From assembly GCA_001557505.1 (NCBI GenBank), contig LSAX01000007.1, positions 2,914,001-2,978,000 on the forward strand: 64,000 nt of DNA, in the 5' to 3' direction. The DNA is from Reticulascus tulasneorum. Its lineage: Eukaryota; Ascomycota; Sordariomycetes; Glomerellales; Reticulascaceae. Positions 1 to 11,865 of this stretch are shown in pieces. The notes beneath the pieces were generated by a model. The model did no database searches. It was not told the DNA's origin and saw only the letters and a program-made list of their open reading frames with translations. Both the position numbers and the translations under genes were made by a program. How positions within the stretch are numbered: position 1 is the first letter of the stretch; each line of letters begins with the position of its first letter.

Positions 1-756
1 CACTGATTATTATTACGAAATGGTCGTCAAAATGCGGGGAGTCGACCAAGGTGCATCAGAGGCTGCAGGTTTTGCCCAATCAAGCAGGTGGGGATAGCAT
101 CAGCTGCATCACTACCAATCAACGTATTATGTATTTGGTTTTGTAGTCGCTGTCGAGAACTCATGCAGCAGATTATCCATCTATATTTCCCCGAAACAGG
201 AACGGTAGACCTGAGTGAAGAACAGCTTCACTTCAACGGATAGCCACACATTTGATAGATGGCGAACAACAGTTCGAAACTAATCTTGGGAGTCTCAACT
301 TGTCTTATTTTCGACCATCACCATGACCTGCGTTGCATTTCTCTACCAATCTTCAACAATCTTTCTTACATGTCCTAAACCAACACCCAGTTTAGGCTTC
401 AGCAGTACGCCATCAAGGGAGACTCAATTTCAGATCAGACGTCGTCACTCGCTATCCTCAAAGTGATAGTCACAGTCACAACAGCCAAATGCTAAGCATC
501 ATATGAGCCCCTGGATAACTTCTAAAACAGAGGTCGATGCGTGAATGCCCTTACCTTTGTGAACTCTCCAATCATGCCTCCAGTCGGATCAACCGTACCA
601 CTTTTCGTCCTTGCATGCCGACAACCAGATGCGGTGGTCTTCGACTATGAGAGGAAGCCTGCACCAGTCTAGCAGCGATCTTTGACTGGCTGAAACTCCC
701 CAAGCGAAGCGAGCGTGTACTTGATTGCTTGTTCTTGGTATTGTGTGAGAGCTCGA
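1..756. other. intergenic, 3' flank of the SF3A1 gene
   Basis: No frame with coding character, RNA gene or repeat is visible. The stretch is the downstream flank of the minus-strand splicing-factor gene and may contain its 3' UTR near 700-756. Confidence 0.5.
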
Positions 757-2412
757 TCACTTGTCTGCAAACTTCTGGTGGATGGCGCGGATTTGCTCTT
801 CCACATTCACCGACTGAAGGTGGTTAATATGAGCCTGGCTCTTCCCATCAGGATTCCCGTCAAAACTGTGTGTTGCCGCCTTCTTCCTTCTGGCTGCCTC
901 TTCCTCCGAAACAGCATGGCCGGTGACTCCATCAAAAACATCACTTCTCTGGCTTGCCAATCGCTTCAAGTTGTTGGCCACGTCGGCAGTTGAAAGATTT
1001 GTCGTGGCAGATCGGGCTTCAGCTTTGGCCTTTTGTTCTTTCCACTGGGGATCCAATAACTCAACTAGACGGGGAATTAGTAACTGTAGCAAAACGGCGC
1101 CTGGGATGCCAAATAACTTACTTCTCATGTGCGCCTCGAGCTCGTTCATGGGGATCTGTTGCTTGCACTGTGGGCACAGTGCCATTTGAACTCCTTGTTT
1201 ATTTGCGGCCCGTTGCAGTGCGCGTGGGACGTAGTTCTCCTTAATTTTCATCGGAGCCGCTCCGCCTCGTGCTTCTGCTTGCGCTTGTTGTACCCGAGCA
1301 CGTGCATCCGTCCTCTCCTGGATCCTTCGCTCCTCTTCCTCCTCTGCCGCTGATCTTTGGGGGCCTGCCGGCTGGTAGGTCTGCTGTCCAGGTAGTTGCA
1401 CAGAGTATGACGGCGTTGCCTGTTGTTGAGGAGCATGGCCTGAATGAACCGGCAAGGGATATGAGCTCTGGCCGGGGTAAGTATTGTTGTACATTGCGTC
1501 GTCGTCTGTCGGCATCGCCTCTTCAATCCTCATATTAGAACTGACATTGGCTCTCTCTTCCAGTGACGCATATTGAAGGTCGTTGAGCGTTGTGGGAGGG
1601 GGCAGGGCTGCCTGTTCATCGGCATCCGTGAAGACAATTGTCTCAACAACAACGAAATCGTTCCAGTCTATCCTGGCGAAGTCCAACTTCTTTTGCTCTT
1701 CTTCCTCATCCTTCTTCAGCTTCTGTGACTCCTGGAACTTGAGGTATTCTGCTCGTTGTTTTGCGCGATTCAGGACAAGATATTTGTCTTGAACATTCTT
1801 TTGAATCTCCGCCATGCGCTCCTGTTGCAGTCTTCCACCCTCGCCATCTAGCCCACTTGCTCTAAGCAACGTTGTGTATTGGTCGACTTGGTGTTGGAAG
1901 AAGTTGTGGAAGGTATGGTTCGGAATCAGAAACTGAAATTGCGGGTTACCCGCCTCGCGTTGGGCAAGCTGGGTCATGAACTGCCGCCCATTCTTTGCCA
2001 CAAAGAGTGCAGTAAGCCTCACGACATCCAGATCCTTTTGGTTTATTCGGGGCATTCGCGCTGAGAATTCGAAATCGCGAGGCTTTACTGGACCCTTCGG
2101 CTTATGTTCTTCAGGGCCAGCTTCCGCCACGCGCCCGGCCGCGATCGCCGTCCCACGTCCAGCTCTTATCTCACTAAGCCTCCACTGATAGAAGGCATGG
2201 TAAGCATCGGTGCTGCTGAGAAAGCTGAACTTTGGGTTTTGTCGCTCCTTGTCTCGAATCCTCTCCTCGAAGACTACGCCATTTCGAGCAACATAGCCAG
2301 CCGTCTTCTCCAACACATTTCTGATCTCGCGGGGAGGAAGGACGACGCCGGGAGGAGGCTTGATATCGTCTAGAACAGCGGCCACATCCCCGTTAGTCGC
2401 ACTAGGGGCCAT
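757..2412 (-). CDS. SF3A1: splicing factor 3A subunit 1 (SF3A1/Prp21/Sap114)
   Basis: Two exons, 2412-1122 and 1064-757, give 532 residues. The protein is a U2 snRNP component acting in prespliceosome formation in the nucleus. Two SURP modules lie near residues 25-80 and 125-175, each in the usual form 'vRxxAxFVAkNGxxFe...NPxFxFL'. They are followed by a charged coiled segment, the conserved 'DWNDFVVVETI' block, a Q/P-rich linker and the 'CPQC...MNELEAHMR' element. The 57-bp intron (1065-1121, GTAAGT donor, CTAG acceptor) is a multiple of three with no stop, so unspliced RNA stays open. Removing it restores the family sequence 'HMRIELLDPQWKEQK'. The ubiquitin-like C-terminal domain of animal SF3A1 is absent, as I would expect for a fungal form. 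It is divergent from the mannosyltransferase gene. Confidence 0.93.
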   Translation of the reverse strand: MAPSATNGDVAAVLDDIKPPPGVVLPPREIRNVLEKTAGYVARNGVVFEERIRDKERQNPKFSFLSSTDAYHAFYQWRLSEIRAGRGTAIAAGRVAEAGPEEHKPKGPVKPRDFEFSARMPRINQKDLDVVRLTALFVAKNGRQFMTQLAQREAGNPQFQFLIPNHTFHNFFQHQVDQYTTLLRASGLDGEGGRLQQERMAEIQKNVQDKYLVLNRAKQRAEYLKFQESQKLKKDEEEEQKKLDFARIDWNDFVVVETIVFTDADEQAALPPPTTLNDLQYASLEERANVSSNMRIEEAMPTDDDAMYNNTYPGQSSYPLPVHSGHAPQQQATPSYSVQLPGQQTYQPAGPQRSAAEEEEERRIQERTDARARVQQAQAEARGGAAPMKIKENYVPRALQRAANKQGVQMALCPQCKQQIPMNELEAHMRSKLFGIPGAVLLQLLIPRLVELLDPQWKEQKAKAEARSATTNLSTADVANNLKRLASQRSDVFDGVTGHAVSEEEAARRKKAATHSFDGNPDGKSQAHINHLQSVNVEEQIRAIHQKFADK

Positions 2413-3173
2413 GGTGACGAGAAGTGCGCCTACTGTAGTATATTGCTTGTGGACGCTGGACCGAGTCGATGTGAAGTACCCTCCAGTGAGCTTGGAGGCG
2501 GCAATTTTTTTTTTGGAGATGGGGTGGAAATCATTTAAGGTTGGTTAGTCAGCATGTGACTCGACCTGCTGTATTATGTAAGCATATTCGCAGCCTTGTT
2601 CCGTCTTTCACCTTTTCTTGAGCTTTAAGTTTTAACTTTCTCCTCTCGTTCTTGTCATGATCAAGAAGCAGAATATTTTGATAATGTCTAGATGCTCAAT
2701 TGACCGTACCCCTTGCATGGCTTATAGAAATAGCATTGCTAGCATAGATAGCTGCCTCGTCAGGTAAAGTAGTAGTCTGGCACGTATAGCATCCAGTTAA
2801 AAGATGGAGTGCGGCACTACCTCCTACAGCGATGAAGAAACACTAGGAGCCGCTTTCAAGATAGCTACGCCATACAAAGAGTCGTGATGGAATCTTGCAT
2901 GGCATTACGAACCAGCAGCGGACAATGAAGATTGAAGATGTCCCGTTCGGACGGGTACCTTTGGCTCATTCAATTGGCATGCAACGGCCTGGTTGGTTCT
3001 GTAATTTACCCATGTGCTAGCACAGTTTGTCGTAGGTAAGGAGGAGTGACCCGCGGCTCCACGTGTGGGTAATTTTAGACACAATGCCCTGTAATGCCAC
3101 GCTAAAGGAGCTGAGGTTGTTTAGTTGCCAAGCTGTAGGTAGCGGACCATAGGGGTAAAGATTGATTGTGACA

Positions 3174-3185
3174 GTACCTAGGTAC
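3174..3185. repeat. 12-bp palindrome with ACCTAGGT core
   Basis: GTACCTAGGTAC is a perfect inverted repeat. The same 8-bp core with other symmetric flanks recurs at 47685 and 50509. Confidence 0.8.
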
Positions 3186-3293
3186 CCGTCAAGCCGGGGC
3201 CGGCCAATCATCAGCCTCAACCCAGCCAACATTCTAACCACCTTAGGCACTATATTTGGTTAGTGGGTAGGCAAGCGCAAGGTACCTGTTAGT

Positions 3294-3305
3294 ACTACGT
3301 AGTAG
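3294..3305. repeat. 12-bp palindrome TACTACGTAGTA
   Basis: This is a perfect inverted repeat lying about 110 bp from the ACCTAGGT-core palindrome. A related CCTACGTAGG occurs at 28056. Confidence 0.7.
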
Positions 3306-3719
3306 TACAGAATGACATGGGATGAGGCCACTTAACCACAATTTTCTTTTTGGAGACGCGAGATAGCTGAACAGGCCCCTTACTTCGTACCTCAACTTTC
3401 ACCTCCCTTCCACCGCGCCCTCCACCTGCCTCCCCTTTTCAATAGACCTTTTTGCTATTGAAGGCAATTTGCGTGAGGGTTGTAATTCATTTCTGCAGGT
3501 CTCGCCTCGTCTCCATGACAGGCTTTTAATGCAGACGGCTCTTTTCCTTCTTCTCAACTCTCGTTAAACCCCCGTTTACCCCGAGACCCTTGTTTCTTCA
3601 TCTGTTGGAGGAGCAAAACTTCTTTCCTCGTCAATTATCTAGGCAAGGAGGCCAACTGCGGAAGGCTGTTCCCAACCTCGCTGTCTCTTCAGTCCAATCC
3701 TCTGCAGAGATCCGTCGAG

Positions 3720-6700
3720 ATGGCGCGCTCAGCCTCTGCTCGCGCCACGACTCCGGGTGCTGTCGAAAAGCCCACCCCGTACTCCAAGGCCGTGGTCAGG
3801 CGAGATGCCAGCTACAAATCCGACGGCGTCGAGGACAACGATGTCTTCCTGCTTCCTGTCTCGGACTACAATATCATGCTAGTGTTGACTATCCTGTCGA
3901 CAATTGTGCGAGTGTTCCGAATCTACCAACCCTCGAGCGTCGTCTTCGATGAAGTCCAGTAAGTTTCTCGCACGACCTGCATCCCTCTTACCCCCCCCCT
4001 TATCTCGTCATGAGCAGCAAGAGCTGACGGTAGCTTTACAGCTTCGGTGGCTTCGCGTCGAAATATATCAAGGGCCGGTTCTTCATGGACGTCCACCCTC
4101 CTCTCGCAAAAATGTTGATAGCCTTGACTGGTTGGCTTGCCGGGTTTGACGGCGAGTTCGATTTCAAAGAGATTGGAAAGGACTATCTCGAGCCCAACGT
4201 CCCATACGTCGCAATGCGCTTGTTCCCTGCCATCTGCGGTATTCTGCTCGCCCCCGCCATGTTCCTGACTCTGAAAGCCGTTGGATGTCGCACCACCACC
4301 GCCGTCCTAGGCTCTAGCATGATTATTTTTGGTATTTTCTGTCGTCTTTCGCATCTTAAGCCCCTTACTAACTCAGTGGCAGAAAATGGTCTCCTCACAC
4401 AGGCTCGATTGATCCTACTCGACTCTCCCCTAATGGTCGGAACCGCCTTCACCGCCCTGGCTTTCAACTCTTTCACGAATCAGCATGAACAAGGCCCAGA
4501 GAAGGCGTTTCAGCTGAGCTGGTGGTTCTGGCTTGCAATGACTGGTCTTGGTCTCGGCGCAACTGTCAGCATCAAGTGGGTTGGTCTGTTCACTATTGCC
4601 TGGGTTGGGAGCTTGACATTGGTTCAGCTCTGGGTCCTGCTTGGTGATACCAAGACGGTCACTTTGGTATGTGGAAGCAACTTAGATTCTTCCCTATACA
4701 TTCGCTAACTCCCGTGACTCAGCGCATCTGGGCGAAGCATTTCATGGCTCGCGTCTTCTGCCTTATCGTTATCCCTGTCACCTTCTACATGGCCATGTTC
4801 GCGATTCATTTCCTCTGCCTCGTCAACCCTGGCGATGGTGACGGCTTTATGAGCTCCGAATTCCAATCCACCTTGAATTCAAAGGGCATGCAGGACGTAG
4901 CTGCCGATGTCGTTATGGGCAGCCGTGTTAGCATTAGACATGTGAATACCCAGGGAGGATATTTGCACTCTCACCCGCTCATGTATCCCACCGGCAGCAA
5001 GCAACAGCAGATCACGTTGTATCCTCACAAGGACGAAAACAATATCTGGTTTCTTGAGAATCAAACACAACCACTGGATGTCAACGGCGAACCTATCAAC
5101 GGAACCCATGCGTGGGATGCCCTCCCTGAGCCCTTTTTCATCAAGGATGGAGATGTCCTTCGTCTCTACCATATGCCAACTCACCGACGTCTTCACTCAC
5201 ATGACGTTCGACCTCCGGTCACGGAGGCCGAATGGCAAAACGAAGTCTCTGCTTACGGATATGAAGGGTTTGAGGGAGATGCCAATGATCTCTTCCGAGT
5301 TGAGATTATCAAGAAGAAGTCGATTTCCTCTGTTTCTAAGGAGCGCCTCCGAACCATCGAATCCAAGTTCAGACTTGTTCATGTCATGACTGGCTGTGTC
5401 CTCTTTTCCCACAAAGTGAAGCTTCCTGAGTGGGCTTCCGAACAGCAAGAGGTTACGTGTGCGAAGGGCGGCACTCTGCCCAACAGTCTGTGGTACATTG
5501 AGCACAACGAACACCCACAGCTTGGAGAGGGTAATGAGAAGGTTAACTACCGCAACCCTGGTTTCTTCGGCAAGTTCTGGGAGCTTCAGAAGGTTATGTG
5601 GAAGACCAATGCCGGTCTGGTTGAATCCCATGCTTGGGATTCTCGTCCGGGATCCTGGCCTCTCCTGAAACGTGGTATCAATTTCTGGGGCAAGGATCAC
5701 CGCCAAATCTATATGATGGGCAACCCCATTGTTTGGTGGACCTCAACGCTCGCTGTTGTCATATACGCGCTTTTCAAAGGAGTCGCTCTTCTGCGATGGC
5801 AGCGCAGCTGCAAGGATTATTCGAACACCACCTTTAAGCGCTTCGATTATGAGATTGGTACCTCTGTTCTGGGTTGGGCGTTCCACTACTTCCCATTTTA
5901 CCTGATGGAACGCCAACTCTTCCTCCACCATTACTTCCCAGCACTCTACTTTGCCGTCATAGCATTCTGCCAAGTATTCGACTTCACTACTGCCAGAGTT
6001 TCCCTGGCCGGCATTCGAGAGAATCCCATATTCAACCGAGTCAGCGCAGTTGCACTCTTGGCCATCACAATCACCGTCTTTACATTGTTCTCTCCCCTTG
6101 CATACGGTAATGCATGGACCAAGGCTGAGTGCAATCGTCTGAAGGTGGTTGGAACATGGGATTTTGACTGCAATACCTTTCTAGACAACGTAAGTAATCA
6201 CTCTGATACCATACCGGAGAGGAAGATGCCCCAGAGGGGGTAAATGCGACTATTGCCCTTGATGCACATTGCAGCAGCGGTCTAGTCATATTGTCGTACC
6301 TCCTAGCAATTCGTAGTCACGAATGCCATGAACCTGGCTCCAGATTTAATCACCCTTTGATATTAGAACACGGCACTAATTCGTTTTCTTGTGCAATAGT
6401 ACTCAGCGTACTCGGCACTTACCACCACAACCAGCGGTCCAGCTCCAACACCAACCCCAGCCAAGCCAGTTGAGGCTGTTGCAGGTGGACAGGCAGGTCA
6501 AATCCCCGTAGTGAATGACCCAAAAGGGGAGCCGGAGGCGGCGGGAATCTCGGGAGCCCCGCCTCCGCCAAACCAGCGAATCCTGAGTCGAGAGGAGAGG
6601 GTGGAGTACCGGGACCAGGACGGCAACCTCCTGGACCCGGAACAGGTCAAGGCCTTGGAGGGCAAGGTCGAGTTCAAGACAAAATACGAGACGCGGACGC

Positions 6701-6966
6701 GCGTCGTCGACGCAAGTGGGAACGAGGTGGAGATGCCCGAAAACGGCTGGCCGAAAGCTTACTCGCCCGACCAAGAAGAGGGTATCGCCCCCCCACACCC
6801 TGATGTCCAGGGTGTCGACCAGGAGACGAAAATTCTCCGCCCCGATGACCCGATCCCGCCAAAGGCTGCGGACCCCAGTGTCGAGGGAGGCGTCGAGGCC
6901 GAGCAGAAGAAGGCGAAGCCGGCGAGCGAAGGGGGGAATGAGGCTACGGCTCAGGAGGAGCTCTGA
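3720..6966 (+). CDS. PMT1: dolichyl-phosphate-mannose protein O-mannosyltransferase, PMT1 type
   Basis: Five exons: 3720-3958, 4042-4331, 4383-4666, 4723-6189 and 6400-6966, giving 948 residues. The enzyme transfers mannose from dolichyl-phosphate mannose to Ser/Thr of secretory proteins in the ER membrane. The catalytic-loop motif follows the first membrane segment as 'VVFDEVHFG' and then 'FMDVHPPLAKM'. The luminal MIR region starts near residue 300 ('GGYLHSHP', 'QQQITLYPHKDENN', 'VHVMTGCVLFSH'). Several C-terminal membrane helices follow. The last exon encodes a hydrophilic, acidic tail of about 190 residues, which is why I favour the long PMT1 subfamily (fungal members are about 900-950 residues) over PMT2 or PMT4. 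Intron 2 is 51 bp and stop-free; a second in-frame acceptor 6 bp upstream (4376) is less likely because the branch site would be too close. Confidence 0.92.
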
Positions 6967-7817
6967 GCTGGCAGTCTAGGACCCAATTAGAGATGATCTC
7001 TCCTATACTGATCGAACTAGCGGTATTGAACACTGGTGGACCAATGGCGCGGGTGTTGCATGACTTGCTTCCCCCCCCTCTTCGGTGCCCGTCGCGGTGG
7101 ATCATCGGGCACGCAAATCTGGCTCCACGAGATACTAGTTGTATACCAGATCATAATGACCCGGGAAGTGTATGTCAAGTGTGAGGCGAGAGGCCCATTA
7201 TTAGAAATCGGGGGAACGGGCGGGGCGGAAAACAAAAATTCTCATTTGTAACACCAAAGTCATGTCATGTTGGGACGCGCCCCTGAGCATGCCTCTACGG
7301 ATATCTCCTTGTAATCCAATACAACACTTTTACCTCTCCAAAACACCCTTCATCTCTGACCTCTGTGTCCGTCGGTCACTCATCATCTTCACCCAGCACC
7401 ACATAACTTTGTAGATCAAAAGGTAGAAGAGTTATCGTCGTCTTTGTGCATTATCAATGATCAATAAGTCTAAAGGCCAAATATGGCCTACTTTCCTCCC
7501 TGATATATGTGGTCTAACGAATGCGTAGTTGCATGGTATAATTTCCAGCTCTCCTCCTAAAACGAATGCATTGTCTCCAAAACGCCAACTCCAAAATCGT
7601 GCCCAGCGCCTCCCAGGTTTCAATGATGATTAACACAAGGACCTTAACTCCTGGTCCACCTTTCCCAAGTAATCCCTTTTCTGGAGCCGCAGTGCGGCTC
7701 GGAGAGCGAACGTGTAAATAATACAGTGTAGCGTGAGAACATGTCATGCAGATGACGGTTGACGGTTTGCGGAACGAGAGCTATTCTTCAACTCTCCGTG
7801 TCTATTATCTCGGTCCT
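6967..7817. other. convergent intergenic region (PMT / Sec2)
   Basis: This is the shared 3' flank of two convergent genes. Short frames have no recognisable content. It presumably holds both 3' UTRs; no clear terminator structure is visible. Confidence 0.45.
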
Positions 7818-9857
7818 CTATTCCTGAGAGTTCGGTATCGTGATGGATAACCTCTTTGCCCCATCCTTCTCGGGCTCATTAAGACTCTTCACTTCGAGTG
7901 ATTGAGCCGAGATCCGATTGCTTGGAGATGGCGTTCGTGGTGGTTCTGAGTCAACGTGGGGTGTCTCTAAGGAAGCACGGTTGTCGTGAAGCGTCGTCGC
8001 ATTATCATTATTATATGGTTGCTGGTCCTCAGACACAGTCTCTAGGTTCTCGTCGGTCTTTCCACCGTTTTCATGGCTTGCGCGAGGGCTCTTGTCGGCC
8101 TCGGAGGAAACCGAGTGCCCAGCAGGGATCACGCCTCCTCCGATGCGCGCCCAGAACATCTGCTCTCGCAGGCGAACGCTCTCCTCCCAAGCTGCTTTCT
8201 CAGCATCTTCGTCGTTGGCACGCCAATGTCCATCCTTTAGGATACGCAAGAAGTTGAGGAAGTCGCACGTAGATCGGACCCGGCCCAAGCAGTACTTGCA
8301 AAGAGGGTGGCGTTGTGCAGATTCCGACTCGCTGGTCCGGAATCGATAGGTGCGCAGGTGACTGGGGTCTTTTCGCGACTCGCCGCAGAGCGAGCAGGGG
8401 TAGAATTGCGGCTTAGAAATTGCTGCAAACGGAACATTGGTGGGAATTGGCTCGACTACAATTGATCCATCAGTCATGGCATTCAGGACTGCTCGCCGAG
8501 CCAGCCAAGAGAGACCTGGCGCGATATCCAAGCGCAGAGTCGGCTCAACGTCTTCGGCAAGAACTCGTTTGAAGAACTTTGTCTCCTTCAAAGCAGGCAG
8601 ATGTGCACCAGCATTAGCGGAACCGGTGGATGCGGCCGATGTGGGGGTGTTGGGTGTCTGTGGCAAACTGTTCGAGGCAGCGGTCCCTGCAGTCGGTATG
8701 GACCCGGTCGACCCGTTTGATGGATGTGCACTAGATGTACTTCCGCCGATACCAAGACCGATAGCATTAAGGCCACCAATTGACCCCGAAGACACCCGGC
8801 TGCCGGCCCGCTGCCTAGATATACGTGCTAGGGTGGTAAAATCCTCGAAGGAGGAGAGATCGGTTCGTAGCACAGGCTGGATCAAGTGAGTGAGGCTGGT
8901 CGGATAGGTTGGCGATGCTGGCTCCAAGAGCGGGGAGGCTACAACAGCTTCGGATATCGGCCGATCGTCATCTTTCACGTCGTACTTGCTAAAATCAGGC
9001 GATGATGGGGCAGTCCCGCTGGTGAGATCTTCATTTTCCACAGTCATCTGCTCCATGACCTGCTTCAGCTCGGCCAGCTGTTCCTGCTGCGATTTCAGCA
9101 AGCTTTCAGTGTCTGCCAGCTGGCTCTTGAGTTGGTCGTTCTTCTTTTGCATGACTTCCTGCTCATGTCTTGCCTCCTCTTTGGCCGAGATGACCATCTT
9201 GTTTGCCTCCTCGAACAAGGCCGTGGTGAGATTCTCCAACTCCTGCTCTATCTTCCTCTTCTCCTGCTCAACTCCGATGCGGACTTTCTTCTCATCGGCG
9301 ACCCGGGAAAGCAAAACCTTTTTCTCCTCCTCGACCGCCTTGCGGCGAACCCAAACGTCACCGGCAAGCATCTCCCGCTGAGAGGCATTCTGTTCCTCCA
9401 AGTGCCTGATGAGCTCGCGCGATCTTTCCAGCTCCTGCCTCGTGGCGGAAAGCGTGTCGTCAAGGGTAGTTTGGTGGTTGATTGCATTGATGAGCTTGGT
9501 ACTCAGGGTGGCCACTTCGTCGTTCAGATCAGGATGATGGGCACCATCGCCCTCAATGGCAGGGCTCATGGCTCGACTTCGCGGGTCGGGCAGCGTACTA
9601 AGCTCCCCGTCTTCGTCGAGGGAGGAAGAAGGCAGGGGTCGCAGGGATGGCGATGATGGATCCGAAGCGGACATGATTGGGAGCTGCGAAGTGGAAGGTG
9701 ACTTTCCTGGCGATCTCGCGGGTTTCGGGCTGGGAGACTTTGTGACGGACGATAGGGACCTAAAATGGCCGAACGGGCGGCTGGGCTGTGGGCTTGCATG
9801 CTGTGTCCAGCCGGCGACGGCGATGAAGCTGTGCCAAAGGCCGTTAGCGACGGTCAT
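7818..9857 (-). CDS. SEC2: Rab GTPase guanine-nucleotide exchange factor Sec2
   Basis: A single exon of 679 residues. Sec2 activates the exocytic Rab Sec4 on secretory vesicles and so directs polarised secretion at the hyphal tip. A long coiled coil runs from about residue 110 to 275. It contains the signature of the Sec2 exchange domain, 'LTTALFEEANKMV' followed by 'AKEEARHEQE'. The C-terminal half is conserved in fungi and holds paired cysteines 'CSLCGE' and 'CKYC' inside a helical block with 'LNFLRILKDGHW', which looks like a small metal-binding region. The N-terminus and the last 100 residues are disordered. The start is the first in-frame ATG at 9857; the frame is open about 50 bp further but only through a TTG. 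Confidence 0.88.
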   Translation of the reverse strand: MTVANGLWHSFIAVAGWTQHASPQPSRPFGHFRSLSSVTKSPSPKPARSPGKSPSTSQLPIMSASDPSSPSLRPLPSSSLDEDGELSTLPDPRSRAMSPAIEGDGAHHPDLNDEVATLSTKLINAINHQTTLDDTLSATRQELERSRELIRHLEEQNASQREMLAGDVWVRRKAVEEEKKVLLSRVADEKKVRIGVEQEKRKIEQELENLTTALFEEANKMVISAKEEARHEQEVMQKKNDQLKSQLADTESLLKSQQEQLAELKQVMEQMTVENEDLTSGTAPSSPDFSKYDVKDDDRPISEAVVASPLLEPASPTYPTSLTHLIQPVLRTDLSSFEDFTTLARISRQRAGSRVSSGSIGGLNAIGLGIGGSTSSAHPSNGSTGSIPTAGTAASNSLPQTPNTPTSAASTGSANAGAHLPALKETKFFKRVLAEDVEPTLRLDIAPGLSWLARRAVLNAMTDGSIVVEPIPTNVPFAAISKPQFYPCSLCGESRKDPSHLRTYRFRTSESESAQRHPLCKYCLGRVRSTCDFLNFLRILKDGHWRANDEDAEKAAWEESVRLREQMFWARIGGGVIPAGHSVSSEADKSPRASHENGGKTDENLETVSEDQQPYNNDNATTLHDNRASLETPHVDSEPPRTPSPSNRISAQSLEVKSLNEPEKDGAKRLSITIPNSQE

Positions 9858-10363
9858 GTCGACTTGGTGAAAGAAGGGCAGCGGACGGGGCGGGTGACGA
9901 GCGGGCAATGAACGGAGGTGGGAGGGAGGGAGAGAGAAGAGTGAGGAGGACGCGTCCGGTATTAAACGTACGAGTCCATTTTCCGCGGTAGCTTATTGAA
10001 TAGACCTTCCCAGGTCTAAGACAATGACTGGGGTTTCCTTCTTTCCGAGTGACAAGTTTGGTGAGACAATGTGTTGGCAAGCAGCTACCCACAGCATGCA
10101 CGAGGTGGGTGCGGTGCGGTGCGGCAGCCAGTCAAATGCCAACCAACAATAGGATTGACGTGTGGTGTGTGCGTGTGTGTTGTTGAGCGAATTGAGGAAT
10201 GCTCGAGTGGAGGACGAAGAATTAGCGACACAACCACATGACGATGTCGAGGTCGAGAAGTCTTTCTATCGAGGAAGAGATGCTCTAGGGTACGGAGTTG
10301 GAGGGAACAAAGGCGAATGTTGCGAAAGGAGAGGAAAGGGTGGCAGTCTCGTTATGAAAGAAG

Positions 10364-10384
10364 GAATGAATGAATGAATGAATG
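10364..10384. repeat. GAAT tetranucleotide microsatellite
   Basis: About five tandem GAAT units, followed by one degenerate unit (GAGT) and another GAAT. Confidence 0.85.
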
Positions 10385-11438
10385 AGTGAATGCTGGGACT
10401 CGGGCAAGGATCTAGATGCGGAGAGAGAGCTTTCAGTCTTGCCTCATTGAGAGGGCGAAAAGCAACGAAAAGGTAGGATGACATGGATGGGGGGTGTGTG
10501 GGTTTGCCGATGACATGGGTGATCATGGCGGACTTTTTGGGGGGGGCGTGTGTGCGGGTGGGTTCCCGGGAAAAAGTACAAAAAGTATTGGACCAGGGCA
10601 GTCTACAGGTCACCTGTACCGGTCATTGCAAGCCTGGCTAGGTTGCACTGCGCTAAGTTAATCACCACGTACGTGCATACCTGGTACTGTAGGGGAGGGC
10701 AGCTGGCGCTAAAAAGCAACCAAGCGGGCCGCTAGAAAGGGAGCAATGGAGGCCGCTAAGAAGGAAGCAAGCCGGTGGCCCGTGGGTGACGTTAAGCTAC
10801 CCAGCTCACCACCTTAGTTGGGTGCCTTACCTCAGCACTTCCAGCTGCTGGCCAACCGGTGTGCTGAACCAGGTGGCCCCCGACTACCTATAATACCGCA
10901 GCACACCCTTATGAATTGGTTATTGGGTGTGTGTGCACATGAGTTGGCTGACGGGGGGTCCAGTGGGTTTTCTTATTTAGTTAGGAGGTGGAGCGGGTTC
11001 GGCGGCCATACCTAGTGGGCGAGGTAGGGTACTAAGGTATGTAAAATAAGATGTTGCGTGCGAAATGTACTTCTGCTCTTCCTTGGAACAAGTGAAAAAA
11101 GGATCGGTCGTCCATCCCTTCAGACATTGTATGTGCCTGTGGAATAGGGCTCTGCAGTGCACACCTTGGGAAGCTGGCGGCGGGGCGACTGACTGTGCCG
11201 TCCCCGGGCCATCCATAGTAATTAAGGATTTTATTCTCTGGGCAAGTCAATCGGAACGAACGGGCCAGAAAAAACTTGCAGCTGATCAAAATGCGCCAGG
11301 GGACGAATGACGAAGCGACCTTCTAGATCGAGAGCACTTCAGGCACCCTTCTTTTGTGGCATGTTCCCACGACTCGGTCAGCAACCTTAAAAGCCGCATG
11401 TCGGTGATCGGTTTGCAAGAGGACACCGACAGAGCCTG

Positions 11439-11452
11439 CACACACACACACA
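11439..11452. repeat. CA dinucleotide repeat
   Basis: Seven tandem CA units. Confidence 0.85.
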
Positions 11453-11853
11453 CTGCGGAGTGCAGTGCAGGCGAGTAGAGCAGCCTGTGGTGTTCAATCG
11501 ACGCCGGGACTTGTCGAGCTGCAGCAAACCTCCCACCCAACTGAACCCTACCTACTTAGTCTCTAGTTACGTACCTACCCACTAAGACATGCAGCTATTC
11601 TATGCACGTACTTGTAAACCTAAACCTCCTCCTCTTTGCTCTAACCTCCGTCGTGGTTAGGACCGTGTTGCTTTTGGGGCTCTTCCCAGTCGCAAAACGC
11701 TTTGCGCTACCAGAGTTTGCCCTGGCAAGATCGCCGGGAAAGACAGCCCCCAACGGACCATCGTCATATCCCCATTGCTGAATTTTCCAAGATTTTTCGG
11801 CGTGTAAGGGTTGACCCTTGCTTGTGAGTTACGCACGGGCAGTCCGATGTCCC

Positions 11854-11865
11854 GGGGGGGGGGGG
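11854..11865. repeat. run of 12 guanines
   Basis: A mononucleotide G run between CCC and CCTCG. Its length is liable to sequencing error. Confidence 0.8.

Larger units (their letters stand above)
2413..3719. promoter_or_regulatory. divergent promoter region between SF3A1 and PMT genes
   Basis: 1.3 kb separates the two divergent start codons. I see no gene. It contains two palindromic 12-mers (3174-3185 and 3294-3305), an AGGTACCT palindrome at 3281, and pyrimidine-rich tracts from 3380 to 3600 typical of the region upstream of fungal start codons. Confidence 0.5.

Noticed and set aside
9858..9908. Extended N-terminus of Sec2
   Set aside because: The extra codons are open only from a TTG; the first ATG is at 9857.
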